A DNA stretch of 64,000 bases. It comes from Pokkaliibacter sp046614695 (lineage in GTDB: Bacteria > Pseudomonadota > Gammaproteobacteria > Pseudomonadales > Balneatricaceae). Position 1 is the first letter of the stretch. Each line of letters begins with the position of its first letter. Location: NCBI RefSeq assembly GCF_046614695.1, contig NZ_JBKKHQ010000021.1:62001-126000 (forward strand). Direction: 5' to 3'. Positions 25,823 through 34,369 of this stretch are shown here, in pieces. A program made the position numbers and the translations under genes. Below the pieces are notes generated by a model. It ran no database searches and was not told where the DNA came from. It saw only the letters and a program-made list of their open reading frames with translations.

Positions 25823-25969
25823 TCGCTTGGTGATTCAACAAGGCTTTCGCCGGAGCAGAGGGTTACCTGAGTGGCAGCCCGAGCGAACCGGATGAGGACG
25901 CAGCACGCGGATAGCGTGTAATCGTCCTGCCTGAACGTCAGTAATGAGAACCCCTAACAGGACCCTTCG
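25823..25969 (+). promoter_or_regulatory. Structured 5' leader of oxyR
   Basis: The predicted leader holds a two-tier hairpin: AGGACG (25895-25900) pairs with CGTCCT (25923-25928), and inside it CACGC (25904-25908) pairs with GCGTG (25914-25918), leaving internal loops CAG/TAAT and terminal loop GGATA. Upstream, CCGG occurs at both ends of a 42-nt stretch. It matches no riboswitch class I can recall, and there is no terminator, so it is a leader or processed RNA of unknown role. Confidence 0.45.
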
Positions 25970-26878
25970 ATGACCCTGACCGAACTGAAGTACATCGTCA
26001 CCCTGGCTCAGGAACAACATTTTGGTCGCGCTGCCGAGCGCTGCTTTGTCAGTCAGCCGACACTAAGTGTGGCGGTAAAGAAGCTGGAAGAAGAGCTGGG
26101 TGTTGCGCTGTTCGAGAGGACCAAGAATGCGGTCCGTACCACTTCGTTGGGTGAAGGCATTGTGCAGCAGGCCCAGCGGGTTCTCGAGGAAAGTGAACGT
26201 ATCCGCGAGATGGCGACGGCCGGTAAGGATCAACTGCGTGCGCCGTTGCGCCTGGGAGCGATTTACACCATTGGGCCGTATCTGTTCCCGCATCTTATTC
26301 CGCAAATCCGCCAGAAAGCACCCGACATGCCGCTCTATATCGAGGAAAACTACACCTCGGTACTGCGGCGTAAACTCCGTAATGGCGAACTGGATGCCAT
26401 TATCGTGGCGCTGCCTTTTAATGAGCCCGATGTATTAACGCTGCCGCTGTATGACGAGCCTTTCGTTCTGATGCTGCCCAGTAATCACCCGTTGGCAAAA
26501 AAGGATGCGATGGACGCAGCCGATCTTAGCTGCAGTGACATGCTACTGTTGGGTGAAGGGCACTGTTTCCGTGATCAGGTGTTGCAGGCCTGCCCCAGCC
26601 TCAAGGACTCGGAAACCCAGCACACCATCACCGAAGGCAGCTCGCTTGAGACTTTGCGGCATATGGTGGCTTCTGGTTTTGGTATCACTATTCTGCCGCT
26701 GTCTGCCGCTGGTGAAGGATTGTATGCGCCGGGGATGCTCTGTACCCGTGAGTTCGCCTCTCCGCAGCCGATGCGTACCGTGGCTCTTGCCTGGCGCGCC
26801 AGTTTTCCGCGTCCCAAGGCCATTGATATCCTGCGGGATGCCGTGAAGCAATGTAACGTGCAGGCACTTCCGGCATGA
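25970..26878 (+). CDS. oxyR: Hydrogen peroxide-inducible regulator OxyR
   Basis: 302-residue LysR-type regulator that senses peroxide by disulfide formation. N-terminus MTLTELKYIVTLAQEQHFGRAAERCFVSQPTLSVAVKKLE is OxyR-specific. The redox pair Cys199 and Cys208 is present at exactly the E. coli positions within GEGHCFRDQVLQAC. AGGA lies 7 nt before ATG. Its stop overlaps recG by 4 nt, the conserved oxyR-recG pairing of Pseudomonas relatives. Confidence 0.96.
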   Translation: MTLTELKYIVTLAQEQHFGRAAERCFVSQPTLSVAVKKLEEELGVALFERTKNAVRTTSLGEGIVQQAQRVLEESERIREMATAGKDQLRAPLRLGAIYTIGPYLFPHLIPQIRQKAPDMPLYIEENYTSVLRRKLRNGELDAIIVALPFNEPDVLTLPLYDEPFVLMLPSNHPLAKKDAMDAADLSCSDMLLLGEGHCFRDQVLQACPSLKDSETQHTITEGSSLETLRHMVASGFGITILPLSAAGEGLYAPGMLCTREFASPQPMRTVALAWRASFPRPKAIDILRDAVKQCNVQALPA

Positions 26879-28968
26879 TGCCAGCCAGCCTTGATCAGAT
26901 CAGTATCGACAAGCTGAAAGGGGCTGGGCCTGCGGTTCAGGAGAAGTGTGCCAAGATTGGCCTCAACTCGGTGCAGGATCTGCTCTTCCATTTACCCCTG
27001 CGTTATCAGGACCGAACCCGCATTAAATCGCTGGGTGAGTTGCGCCCCGGTGATGAAGTCATGGTTGAGGCGGTGATTCGTGCCGCAGACATCGTCAAGG
27101 GCAAGCGCCGTAGCCTGCTCTGTCGGGTGCAGGACGGGACGGGCAGTCTGACCCTGCGCTTCTTTCATTTCAGTCAGGCCCAGCGAGTGGCGCTTCGTGC
27201 CGGCGACAGCCTGCGTGCCTTTGGTGAAGTGCGGGTAGGTCCGAATGGGCTGGAAATGGTGCATCCGGAATATAAGGTGTTACCGCCCGATGCACCGCCC
27301 GCTGACCTGACTCAGGCGCTCACGCCGATTTATCCCGCCACTGAAGGGCTGACACAGGCCCGATTGCGCCAGTTAAGCGATCAGGCTCTCAGCATGCTGG
27401 GGCGACGTGAGAATGCCCTTAAGGACTGGCTGCCTGCCGGTTTACTTTCCCAGTATCAGCTGTGTTCTCTCGAAGATGCACTGGCCTATCTGCATCGCCC
27501 GCCGACGGGCATTTCTCAGGAGCACTTGCTCAGCGCGACAGAGCCTCATCGGCAGCGGTTGGTATTTGAGGAGCTACTCGCCCACCACCTGAGCCTGATC
27601 AAGCTGCGTCAACAGGCGCGTATCATCGATGCGCCGCAGTTGCAGGGTAATGGCCAGTTACGGCAGGCGTTTCTCCAGCAGTTACCTTTCGCTATGACCG
27701 GTGCCCAGCAGCGCGTCAGTGAAGAGATTGGCAAAGACCTGAGCGATCCTGCGCCGATGCTGCGACTGGTTCAGGGGGATGTCGGCTCAGGTAAAACCGT
27801 GGTGGCCGCCATGGCCGCATTGCAGGCGGTCGAATGCGGTTATCAGGCCGCCATCATGGCGCCAACCGAGATTCTCGCTGAACAACACTATGCAAACTTT
27901 ACCCGCTGGCTTGAGCCGTTGGGCCTCAAGGTGTCATGGCTGGTGGGCAAACTTAAAGGCAAGGCCCGTGCACAGGCGATGGCTGAAATAGCCAGTGGTG
28001 AGGCGCATGTGGTGGTTGGCACTCATGCTCTCTTTCAGGACGATGTGGCTTTCGCCAGACTGGGTCTGGCTATTATTGATGAGCAGCATCGCTTTGGAGT
28101 GCATCAACGCCTTTCCCTGCGCGAGAAAGGGGTCAGCCATGGTAAAGCGCCGCACCAGCTGATCATGACGGCAACGCCGATTCCACGAACGCTGGCGATG
28201 GTGGCTTACGCCGATCTGGATGTGTCCATCATTGATGAGCTGCCGCCGGGGCGAACACCCGTCAATACGGTGGTGATAGCGGACTCGCGCCGTGATCAGG
28301 TGGTGGAGCGTGTGCGAAGCGCCTGTCTTGAGGGTCGGCAGGCCTATTGGGTCTGTACCCTGATTGAAGAATCCGAAGTGCTGGAGTGTCAGGCGGCAGA
28401 GGCTACCACGGATCAGTTGCGAGAGCTGTTGCCAGAGCTGCGTGTAGGTCTGGTTCATGGGCGCATGAAGGCGACGGAGAAAGCCGCAGTTATGGCGGCG
28501 TTCAAAGCAGCCGAGTTGGACTTGTTGGTGGCCACCACGGTGATTGAGGTGGGTGTCGATGTGCCCAATGCCTCGGTAATGATTATCGAGAACCCGGAGC
28601 GTCTGGGTCTGGCACAGTTGCATCAGCTGCGCGGTCGTGTCGGGCGTGGTTCAGTGGAGAGTCACTGTGTGCTGATGTACCATGCGCCGCTTTCACAGCA
28701 GGGCAAGTCCCGCCTGGCGGTCATGCGTGACAGCACGGATGGCTTTGTGATTGCCGAGAAAGATCTGGAACTGCGCGGGCCGGGCGAAGTGCTGGGAACG
28801 CGGCAAACGGGTCTGGTGCAGTTTCGTATCGCCAATCTGGAAGTGGATGATCACTGGCTGGATGCCGTCCATGAGGCGGGTGACTGGGTGATGCGCAAAG
28901 CCCCGGAGATCGCTGAACCACTGATATACCGCTGGCTTGGGCAAGCAGATCATTACTCTCAGGCCTAG
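26875..28968 (+). CDS. recG: ATP-dependent DNA helicase RecG
   Basis: 697-residue branch-migration helicase that remodels stalled forks and Holliday junctions. N-terminal wedge/OB region (LPLRYQDRTRIKSLGELRPG), helicase motifs QGDVGSGKTVVAAMAAL (Walker A, about residue 300), IIDEQHRFGVHQR (DEQH box), TATPIPRTLAM, and motif VI region LHQLRGRVGRG. Length is normal. Translationally coupled to oxyR. Confidence 0.97.
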   Translation: MMPASLDQISIDKLKGAGPAVQEKCAKIGLNSVQDLLFHLPLRYQDRTRIKSLGELRPGDEVMVEAVIRAADIVKGKRRSLLCRVQDGTGSLTLRFFHFSQAQRVALRAGDSLRAFGEVRVGPNGLEMVHPEYKVLPPDAPPADLTQALTPIYPATEGLTQARLRQLSDQALSMLGRRENALKDWLPAGLLSQYQLCSLEDALAYLHRPPTGISQEHLLSATEPHRQRLVFEELLAHHLSLIKLRQQARIIDAPQLQGNGQLRQAFLQQLPFAMTGAQQRVSEEIGKDLSDPAPMLRLVQGDVGSGKTVVAAMAALQAVECGYQAAIMAPTEILAEQHYANFTRWLEPLGLKVSWLVGKLKGKARAQAMAEIASGEAHVVVGTHALFQDDVAFARLGLAIIDEQHRFGVHQRLSLREKGVSHGKAPHQLIMTATPIPRTLAMVAYADLDVSIIDELPPGRTPVNTVVIADSRRDQVVERVRSACLEGRQAYWVCTLIEESEVLECQAAEATTDQLRELLPELRVGLVHGRMKATEKAAVMAAFKAAELDLLVATTVIEVGVDVPNASVMIIENPERLGLAQLHQLRGRVGRGSVESHCVLMYHAPLSQQGKSRLAVMRDSTDGFVIAEKDLELRGPGEVLGTRQTGLVQFRIANLEVDDHWLDAVHEAGDWVMRKAPEIAEPLIYRWLGQADHYSQA

Positions 28969-29009
28969 AACGCCGGTGTTAACGAATTGAAGGCAGGTCG
29001 TCACAGAAT

Positions 29010-29516
29010 ATGATTACTGAAACCCAACTGGATTGGCTGCGCCAGCAGCTGGATCGCGAACCCCGCGGCATGGAAGCCATTGCTGTCAGCACTGACGAGG
29101 GTATTCCGCTGGTGGTGCGCATGCGTACCGTGGTGGAGGGGCGGCCTTTCCCCACGTTGTACTGGCTGTCCAGTAAGGATCTTTATAAAGCGATATCGGT
29201 CATCGAAACCCAAGGCTATATCAAACGATTGGAAGCGGAAATTGCCGAGGACGCTGATCTTCGTCAGGCACTGCACGACAGTCATCAGGATTACGTGAAC
29301 CAGCGCACTGCAGCAATGCGCGACGAAGATCGTGACGCCCTGATTGCGCAGGATAAGCTGGACTACCTGAATCGTTTAGGCGTTGGCGGTATTTCAGACT
29401 GGACGCGGGTGCGTTGCCTGCACATGCACTATGCCCATCACCTCTGCGGTTACAATGTGATCGGGCAACGGCTGGAGCAGGAGTTTAACCTCAGTCAGCT
29501 GTCGATTCGTCTCTGA
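29010..29516 (+). CDS. DUF501 family protein
   Basis: 168-residue protein of the DUF501 family. Marks: GRPFPTLYWLSSKDLYKAIS-IE, and the late segment LGVGGISDWTRVRCLHMHYAHHLCGYNVIG, where Cys and His cluster. Function unknown. The start is 41 nt after recG with a weak ribosome site. Its last 26 nt overlap the convergent phoR end, so no terminator separates them. Confidence 0.85.
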   Translation: MITETQLDWLRQQLDREPRGMEAIAVSTDEGIPLVVRMRTVVEGRPFPTLYWLSSKDLYKAISVIETQGYIKRLEAEIAEDADLRQALHDSHQDYVNQRTAAMRDEDRDALIAQDKLDYLNRLGVGGISDWTRVRCLHMHYAHHLCGYNVIGQRLEQEFNLSQLSIRL

Positions 29517-30810
29517 GAGCGGGTATCTCAACCAGCATATTGGCCGGGAAACGGGCGCGGAAAATACTGCCTTGTCCCGGCTCACTTTCAATGTGCAGGC
29601 TGCTTTCATGGCGTAGCAGCACATGCTTGACGATGGCCAGCCCCAAACCCGTACCACCGCTTTCCAATGAGCGGCTGGGGTCTGCGCGGTAGAACCGTTC
29701 GGTCAGGCGCGGAATGTGATCGGCCTCAATACCCACCCCATCATCCTCGACTTCAAAGCAGGCGCCATCGCCGTCCTGATACCAACGCACCTGAATCCGG
29801 CCTTCATCGGGAGTGTACTTAACGGCGTTCATCACAAGATTGGAAAAGGCACTGTGCAGTTCCTGCTCACGGCCATGCAGCTGCAAGGGCGAGCGAATAT
29901 CGAGCGTCACCGTCTGGCCCTTGTCGACACTTAATGACTCGGCATCATTGACGATCTGGCGCAGCAGAGCGCTGACATTTACCGGCTCATGAGGGTATTC
30001 CACCTGCGAAGTCTCCAGGCGCGACAGCGTCAGGAGGTCAACAATCAGGTTTTCCATACGTTTGGCCTGACGAGCCATCTGCTGAATAGGACGTACCCAC
30101 GGACGTGGCAGCTGATCAAGATGATCGCCCAGTGTTTCCAGATAGCCACTGATAACCGTTAACGGCGTGCGCAGCTCATGGGAGGCATTGGCGACAAAGT
30201 CCTGACGCATGATCTCCAGGTTATGCAGGCGTGTGACATCCTGTACCAGCATCAGGCGGTCGCCTTTGCCGAACAGGGTGATGCTGATCTGAAGAAACTG
30301 ACGAACATTCGCGGGCGCCGGAATTTCCAGCGGATCCTGATAGCGGCACTGCTCAAAGTAACGGACGAAGTCAGGGCGGCGTATGAGGTGAGTAATGGGC
30401 TGGCCGCGATCTTGTGGATAACGCAGGCCCAGCAGACGGCTTGCCGCCTGGTTCCACCATTCCAGCGTACCGTCTTCATCGAGCAGAATAACGCCATCAC
30501 GCAGGGCAGCGGTGGAGTCCTGAATACGGGCGATGATGGCGCGCAAGCGCTGTTGCTCATCATGACTGCGGCGGTTCAGGCGATAGAGTTCATCAAAGAC
30601 GTCGCCCCACAGGCCTTTGCCTTCCGGGACATCATCATATTCAACGTTGTTGCGGGCGAGCCAGCGAACCAGCTTGTGCATGTGCCAGAGTTGCCAGCAA
30701 AGCATGACGCCAAGGCCGATGGTGAGACCGACCAGCCAGTGCCCGCTGAACAAGCCCAGCAAGGCGCAGGCGGCGATAATCAGACATTGACGCCCAACGA
30801 AGTGGCGCAC
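29491..30810 (-). CDS. phoR: Phosphate regulon sensor kinase PhoR
   Basis: 439-residue membrane histidine kinase that senses phosphate via the Pst system and phosphorylates PhoB. Two N-terminal hydrophobic segments (residues 8-40), a PhoR-type linker (VRWLARNNVEYDDVPEGKGLWGDVFDELYRLNRR), a PAS domain, HisKA with phospho-His in NASHELRTPLTVISG, and HATPase boxes (NLVMNAVKYTPDEG, VEDDGVGIEADHIPRLTERFYR, GGTGLGLAIVKH). Start is GTG 30810, 1 nt after phoB, so the two are one operon. Confidence 0.95.
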   Translation of the reverse strand: MRHFVGRQCLIIAACALLGLFSGHWLVGLTIGLGVMLCWQLWHMHKLVRWLARNNVEYDDVPEGKGLWGDVFDELYRLNRRSHDEQQRLRAIIARIQDSTAALRDGVILLDEDGTLEWWNQAASRLLGLRYPQDRGQPITHLIRRPDFVRYFEQCRYQDPLEIPAPANVRQFLQISITLFGKGDRLMLVQDVTRLHNLEIMRQDFVANASHELRTPLTVISGYLETLGDHLDQLPRPWVRPIQQMARQAKRMENLIVDLLTLSRLETSQVEYPHEPVNVSALLRQIVNDAESLSVDKGQTVTLDIRSPLQLHGREQELHSAFSNLVMNAVKYTPDEGRIQVRWYQDGDGACFEVEDDGVGIEADHIPRLTERFYRADPSRSLESGGTGLGLAIVKHVLLRHESSLHIESEPGQGSIFRARFPANMLVEIPALRDESTAD

Positions 30811-30811
30811 G

Positions 30812-31504
30812 TCAGTGCACCTTGTTGGAGAAGCGGTAGCCGGTGCCGCGAACGGTCTGAATCAGATGTTCGTGCAGGTTGCCAAGGGCTTTGCGCAGAC
30901 GGCGGATATGGACATCCACAGTGCGCTCTTCGACATAAACGTTGCCGCCCCAGACCTGATCCAGCAGTTGCCCGCGGGAGTAGGCGCGCTCAGGGTGGGT
31001 CATAAAGAAATGCAGCAGGCGGTATTCGGTCGGGCCCATCTCCAGCGGCTTGCCATTGGAGGTGACTCGGTGAGAGACCGGGTCCAGCATCAGGCCATCC
31101 ACTTCCACCGCATCTTCCACGCCCTGTGGAGTGGTGCGTCGGAGTACGGCTTTCAGGCGGGCAACCAGTTCGCGGGGCGAGAAAGGCTTGGTGATGTAGT
31201 CATCCGCGCCAGCTTCCAGACCCTGAATTTTATTATCTTCATCACCTTTCGCGGTGAGCATGATGATCGGTATTTCTGCCGTCATGGGATCACGTTTCAG
31301 GCGGCGGCACAGCTCAATGCCACTGGTGCCGGGCAGCATCCAGTCGAGCAGCATCAGGTCGGGCTGATCATCGACAATCAGCGAGTGAGCACGCGTGGCG
31401 TTTTCCGCCTCGAGGCACTCATAACCCGCCATTTCCAGTGCGACGGCGATCATTTCCCGGATTGGAGCTTCATCGTCTACGATCAGGACTTTTTTATCCG
31501 CCAT
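30812..31504 (-). CDS. phoB: Phosphate regulon response regulator PhoB
   Basis: 230-residue OmpR/PhoB response regulator. Receiver domain starts KKVLIVDDEAPIREMI, phospho-acceptor in LMLLDWMLPG, LTAKGDEDNKIQGLEAGADDYITKPFSPREL, and a C-terminal winged helix ending RRLRKALGNLHEHLIQTVRGTGYRFS. The frame is open 10 codons upstream to 31534, but ATG 31504 matches the known PhoB length and has AGG just before it. A Pho box lies 58 bp upstream, consistent with autoregulation. Confidence 0.95.
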   Translation of the reverse strand: MADKKVLIVDDEAPIREMIAVALEMAGYECLEAENATRAHSLIVDDQPDLMLLDWMLPGTSGIELCRRLKRDPMTAEIPIIMLTAKGDEDNKIQGLEAGADDYITKPFSPRELVARLKAVLRRTTPQGVEDAVEVDGLMLDPVSHRVTSNGKPLEMGPTEYRLLHFFMTHPERAYSRGQLLDQVWGGNVYVEERTVDVHIRRLRKALGNLHEHLIQTVRGTGYRFSNKVH

Positions 31505-31543
31505 GAGCCTGTACCCATCATCTGTTGCGTTCATGTGACCGGC

Positions 31544-31579
31544 GTATTACATCGGGAGTCTATTGCAGAATTATGACAG
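31544..31579 (-). promoter_or_regulatory. Pho box and -10 of phoBR
   Basis: On the minus strand CTGTCATAATTCTGCAAT (31579-31562) is two 7-bp Pho repeats with 4-bp spacing: CTGTCAT perfect, CTGCAAT 5 of 7. A TAATAC -10 (31549-31544) follows 12 bp later, the normal geometry in which PhoB replaces the -35. Predicts PhoB-activated phoBR. Confidence 0.75.
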
Positions 31580-31718
31580 TGATCGCGTCTGCTGCAACTT
31601 GATGGATGCCGCTTCTCACTGTTGTCAGGGCTTTTACTTGGTTCCCTGGCCCTGCGGCACTAAAAAAACCTAAGCTAAGTGGTAAGGTTGTTCGGCCTTC
31701 CAGTAAACTAATGCCCAC

Positions 31719-31756
31719 ACACCGTGGCAGCCTTCCTGCTGACGGCGGTGTTCATT
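31719..31756 (+). promoter_or_regulatory. Hairpin with T-tract upstream of argB
   Basis: ACACCG (31719-31724) pairs with CGGTGT (31746-31751), with an inner stem GCAGC/GCTG, followed by TCATTTTT, 23 nt before argB. It could be an attenuator or a read-through terminator in the argB leader. There is no obvious arginine-rich leader peptide. Weak evidence. Confidence 0.35.
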
Positions 31757-31778
31757 TTTAAAGTAAGGATTTGTCACT

Positions 31779-32687
31779 ATGCCATTGTCCCGTGATGCCG
31801 CGCTGAACGTTGCCAAAGTCCTCAGTGAAGCGATGCCCTATATTCAGAACTACGTCGGCAAGACCATCGTAGTGAAATACGGCGGCAATGCGATGGTTGA
31901 TGAAGAGCTGAAAAACGCCTTTGCCCGCGACATCGTCATGCTGAAGCTGGTGGGTATCAACCCGGTGGTCGTGCACGGTGGCGGTCCGCAGATTGGTGAT
32001 CTGCTGGACAAACTGAAAATCGAATCCCACTTCGTTAACGGTATGCGTGTGACCGACAGCGCCACTATGGATGTGGTGGAAATGGTGCTGGGTGGTCAGG
32101 TCAATAAAGATATCGTTAACCTGATTAACAACAACGGTGGTCGCGCCATCGGTGTGACCGGTAAGGATGCGCGTCTGATCATGGCCAAGAAAATGACCGT
32201 GACCCATAAGACGCCTGAAATGTCCGCACCAGAAATTATTGATATCGGCCACGTTGGCAGTGTTGAGCGTATTGACCGCAAACTGCTGGATCTGCTGGTC
32301 GAGAGCGACATCATTCCGGTTATCGCGCCCATCGGTGTGGATTCCGAAGGCCAGTCTTACAACATTAATGCGGATCTGGTGGCCGGGAAAGTCGCCGAAG
32401 CGCTGGATGCTGAAAAGTTGCTGCTCCTGACCAACATCGCTGGTCTGCTGGATAAGCAGGGCAAAGTCCTGACGGGTCTGACGCTGGCGGATGTCGATGC
32501 GCTGATTGCCGATGGCACCATCACCGGCGGTATGTTGCCGAAAATCGACTGCGCACTGGAAGCAGTCCGTAATGGCGTGAAGCGTGCGCATATCATTGAT
32601 GGTCGTGTGGCTCACGCCACTATGCTGGAGCTCTTTACCAATGAAGGCGTCGGCACTCTGATCACCAAAGAAAAACTGCAGGATTAA
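31779..32687 (+). CDS. argB: Acetylglutamate kinase
   Basis: 302-residue enzyme of arginine synthesis that phosphorylates N-acetylglutamate. Marks: KTIVVKYGGNAMVDEELK (nucleotide site), VVHGGGPQIGDLLDKL (substrate loop) and the C-terminal GGMLPKIDCALEAVRNGVKRAHIIDGR. The length and extended N-terminal helix (RDAALNVAKVLSEAMPYIQNYVGKT) match the hexameric, arginine-inhibited type found in Pseudomonas. AAGGA about 11 nt upstream. Confidence 0.96.
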   Translation: MPLSRDAALNVAKVLSEAMPYIQNYVGKTIVVKYGGNAMVDEELKNAFARDIVMLKLVGINPVVVHGGGPQIGDLLDKLKIESHFVNGMRVTDSATMDVVEMVLGGQVNKDIVNLINNNGGRAIGVTGKDARLIMAKKMTVTHKTPEMSAPEIIDIGHVGSVERIDRKLLDLLVESDIIPVIAPIGVDSEGQSYNINADLVAGKVAEALDAEKLLLLTNIAGLLDKQGKVLTGLTLADVDALIADGTITGGMLPKIDCALEAVRNGVKRAHIIDGRVAHATMLELFTNEGVGTLITKEKLQD

Positions 32688-32701
32688 GGTAGAACCGCTG
32701 C

Positions 32702-33400
32702 ATGACTGAGACTACTGCGTCGCGGCCCCGTAAAGGGCAGGCTAAGCAGCGTATTCTGGAAGCCCTGGCGCGCATGCTTGAGCACGCGCCGGGCGGCCGG
32801 ATCACCACGGCGGCGCTGGCTCAGGAAGTCGGTGTTACCGAGGCCGCGTTGTATCGTCATTTCCCCAGCAAGACGCGGATGTTTGAAGGGCTGATCGACT
32901 TTGTCGAGGAAAGCCTGTTCAGCCGAATTGGTATCATTCTCGACCGCGAACTCTCGGCTTCCAGCCGTTGTCAGCAGATACTGACCCTGATTCTGGCCTT
33001 TGCTGAAAAGAATCCCGGGCTTGCAGTCTTGCTGGCTGGCGAAGTGCTGGCGGGGGAAGACGAGCGCCTGCATCAGCGCATTCGTCAGGTCTATGACCGC
33101 ATCGAAACCCAGCTTCGCCAGATTCTGCGTGAAGCTGAATTGCGTGAGCAGATGCGAACCCTCAAGTCTCCGACTGTCTGTGCCAATCTGCTGATGGCGG
33201 TGGTGGAAGGACGCCTGCGCCAGTTTGTTCGCAGTGCCTTTAGCCGCTCGCCCACGGAACACTGGCCTGAACAATGGGTGCTGCTCAAAGCTCCGCTTTT
33301 ACGTCCGGTGCCCAGTGCTGCCGACGCTGTGACCAGTCCTGAACTGGTCGAACACCCGCTTGAACCGGACGCAGAGTCCAACGGGCATCCAGCCCCGTAA
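32702..33400 (+). CDS. slmA: Nucleoid occlusion factor SlmA
   Basis: 232-residue TetR-fold protein that binds DNA sites and blocks FtsZ rings over the nucleoid. N-terminal helix-turn-helix RITTAALAQEVGVTEAALYRHFPSKTRMFEGLIDFVEESLFSRI is SlmA-specific. It is about 35 residues longer than E. coli SlmA because of a Pro/Glu-rich tail (PSAADAVTSPELVEHPLEPD) of unknown role. Starts 14 nt after argB and likely shares its transcript. Confidence 0.92.
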   Translation: MTETTASRPRKGQAKQRILEALARMLEHAPGGRITTAALAQEVGVTEAALYRHFPSKTRMFEGLIDFVEESLFSRIGIILDRELSASSRCQQILTLILAFAEKNPGLAVLLAGEVLAGEDERLHQRIRQVYDRIETQLRQILREAELREQMRTLKSPTVCANLLMAVVEGRLRQFVRSAFSRSPTEHWPEQWVLLKAPLLRPVPSAADAVTSPELVEHPLEPDAESNGHPAP

Positions 33401-33418
33401 CCTTATCTGGAGTATCAA

Positions 33419-34192
33419 ATGGCCCTGGCTAAACGCATCATTCCCTGCCTGGATGTGGACAACGGACGTGTCGTGAAAGGCGTAAAATTTCTCGACATTC
33501 GTGACGCCGGAGATCCTGTCGAGGTCGCCAAGCGCTACAACGAACAGGGTGCGGATGAGATTACCTTTCTGGATATCACCGCCAGTCACGAAGACCGCGA
33601 CACCATGGTGCATGTGGTGGAAGCCATCGCCGGACAGGTATTTATTCCGCTGACGGTAGGGGGTGGCATTCGTACCTGTGAAGACATCCGCAAGATGCTG
33701 AATGCCGGTGCTGACAAGGTCTCGATCAATACCGCTGCGGTCACCAATCCGGACTTTGTGCGTGAGGCTTCCGAGCGTTTTGGGGCTCAGTGCATCGTGG
33801 TGGCCATTGATTCCAAGAAGGTTAGCGCAGAAGGGGAACCTGACCGTTGGGAGGTGTTTACCCACGGCGGTCGTCGCGCCACCGGTCTGGAAGTGGTCGA
33901 ATGGGCGAAAAAGCTGGTGGCTCTCGGCGCCGGTGAAATTCTGCTGACCAGCATGGATGCCGATGGTACTAAAAATGGTTTTGACCTCGGCGTGACCCGC
34001 GCGGTCAGTGAAGCCGTGGCGGTGCCGGTGATTGCCTCAGGCGGTGTCGGTAATCTGGATCATCTGGTGGAGGGTGTCACCAAAGGCAAAGCTGATGCGG
34101 TGCTGGCGGCGTCAATCTTCCACTTCAATGAATACTCTATCCCCGAAGCCAAGGCCTATATGGCCGAGCATGGCATCGAGATGCGTCGTTAA
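33419..34192 (+). CDS. hisF: Imidazole glycerol phosphate synthase subunit HisF
   Basis: 257-residue TIM-barrel cyclase subunit of histidine synthesis; with HisH it makes imidazole glycerol phosphate and AICAR. IIPCLDVDNGRVVKGVKF holds the first catalytic Asp, VVAIDSKK the second; phosphate loops TVGGGIRT, ASGGVG and LAASIFHF are intact. GGAG 6 nt before ATG. It follows slmA and is not with the other his genes in this window, so hisH and hisA must be elsewhere. Confidence 0.96.
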   Translation: MALAKRIIPCLDVDNGRVVKGVKFLDIRDAGDPVEVAKRYNEQGADEITFLDITASHEDRDTMVHVVEAIAGQVFIPLTVGGGIRTCEDIRKMLNAGADKVSINTAAVTNPDFVREASERFGAQCIVVAIDSKKVSAEGEPDRWEVFTHGGRRATGLEVVEWAKKLVALGAGEILLTSMDADGTKNGFDLGVTRAVSEAVAVPVIASGGVGNLDHLVEGVTKGKADAVLAASIFHFNEYSIPEAKAYMAEHGIEMRR

Positions 34193-34208
34193 TCACGATG
34201 CTTTCTGG

Positions 34209-34249
34209 CGTCGCGGTGCTGTACCTGAGTCTCAGCACCGCGACGTTTT
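34209..34249 (+). terminator. Strong terminator after hisF
   Basis: CGTCGCGGTGCTG (34209-34221) and CAGCACCGCGACG (34233-34245) form a perfect 13-bp stem followed by TTTTA. Ends the argB-slmA-hisF transcript. Confidence 0.85.
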
Positions 34250-34369
34250 ACCCCTCCGACTGTGCATTTCCTGCGCACAAGCTTGCGCCCTCAGCGAATT
34301 CTCACCAGACTAGAATTGCGCGGGTGAGTTATCACCCCTGCAACTCGTTCATCGAGAGGGGCTGAACGC

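Noticed and set aside
30178..31576. Long plus-strand frames opposite phoR and phoB
   Set aside because: Both are antisense to well-conserved two-component genes and carry no recognisable domains.
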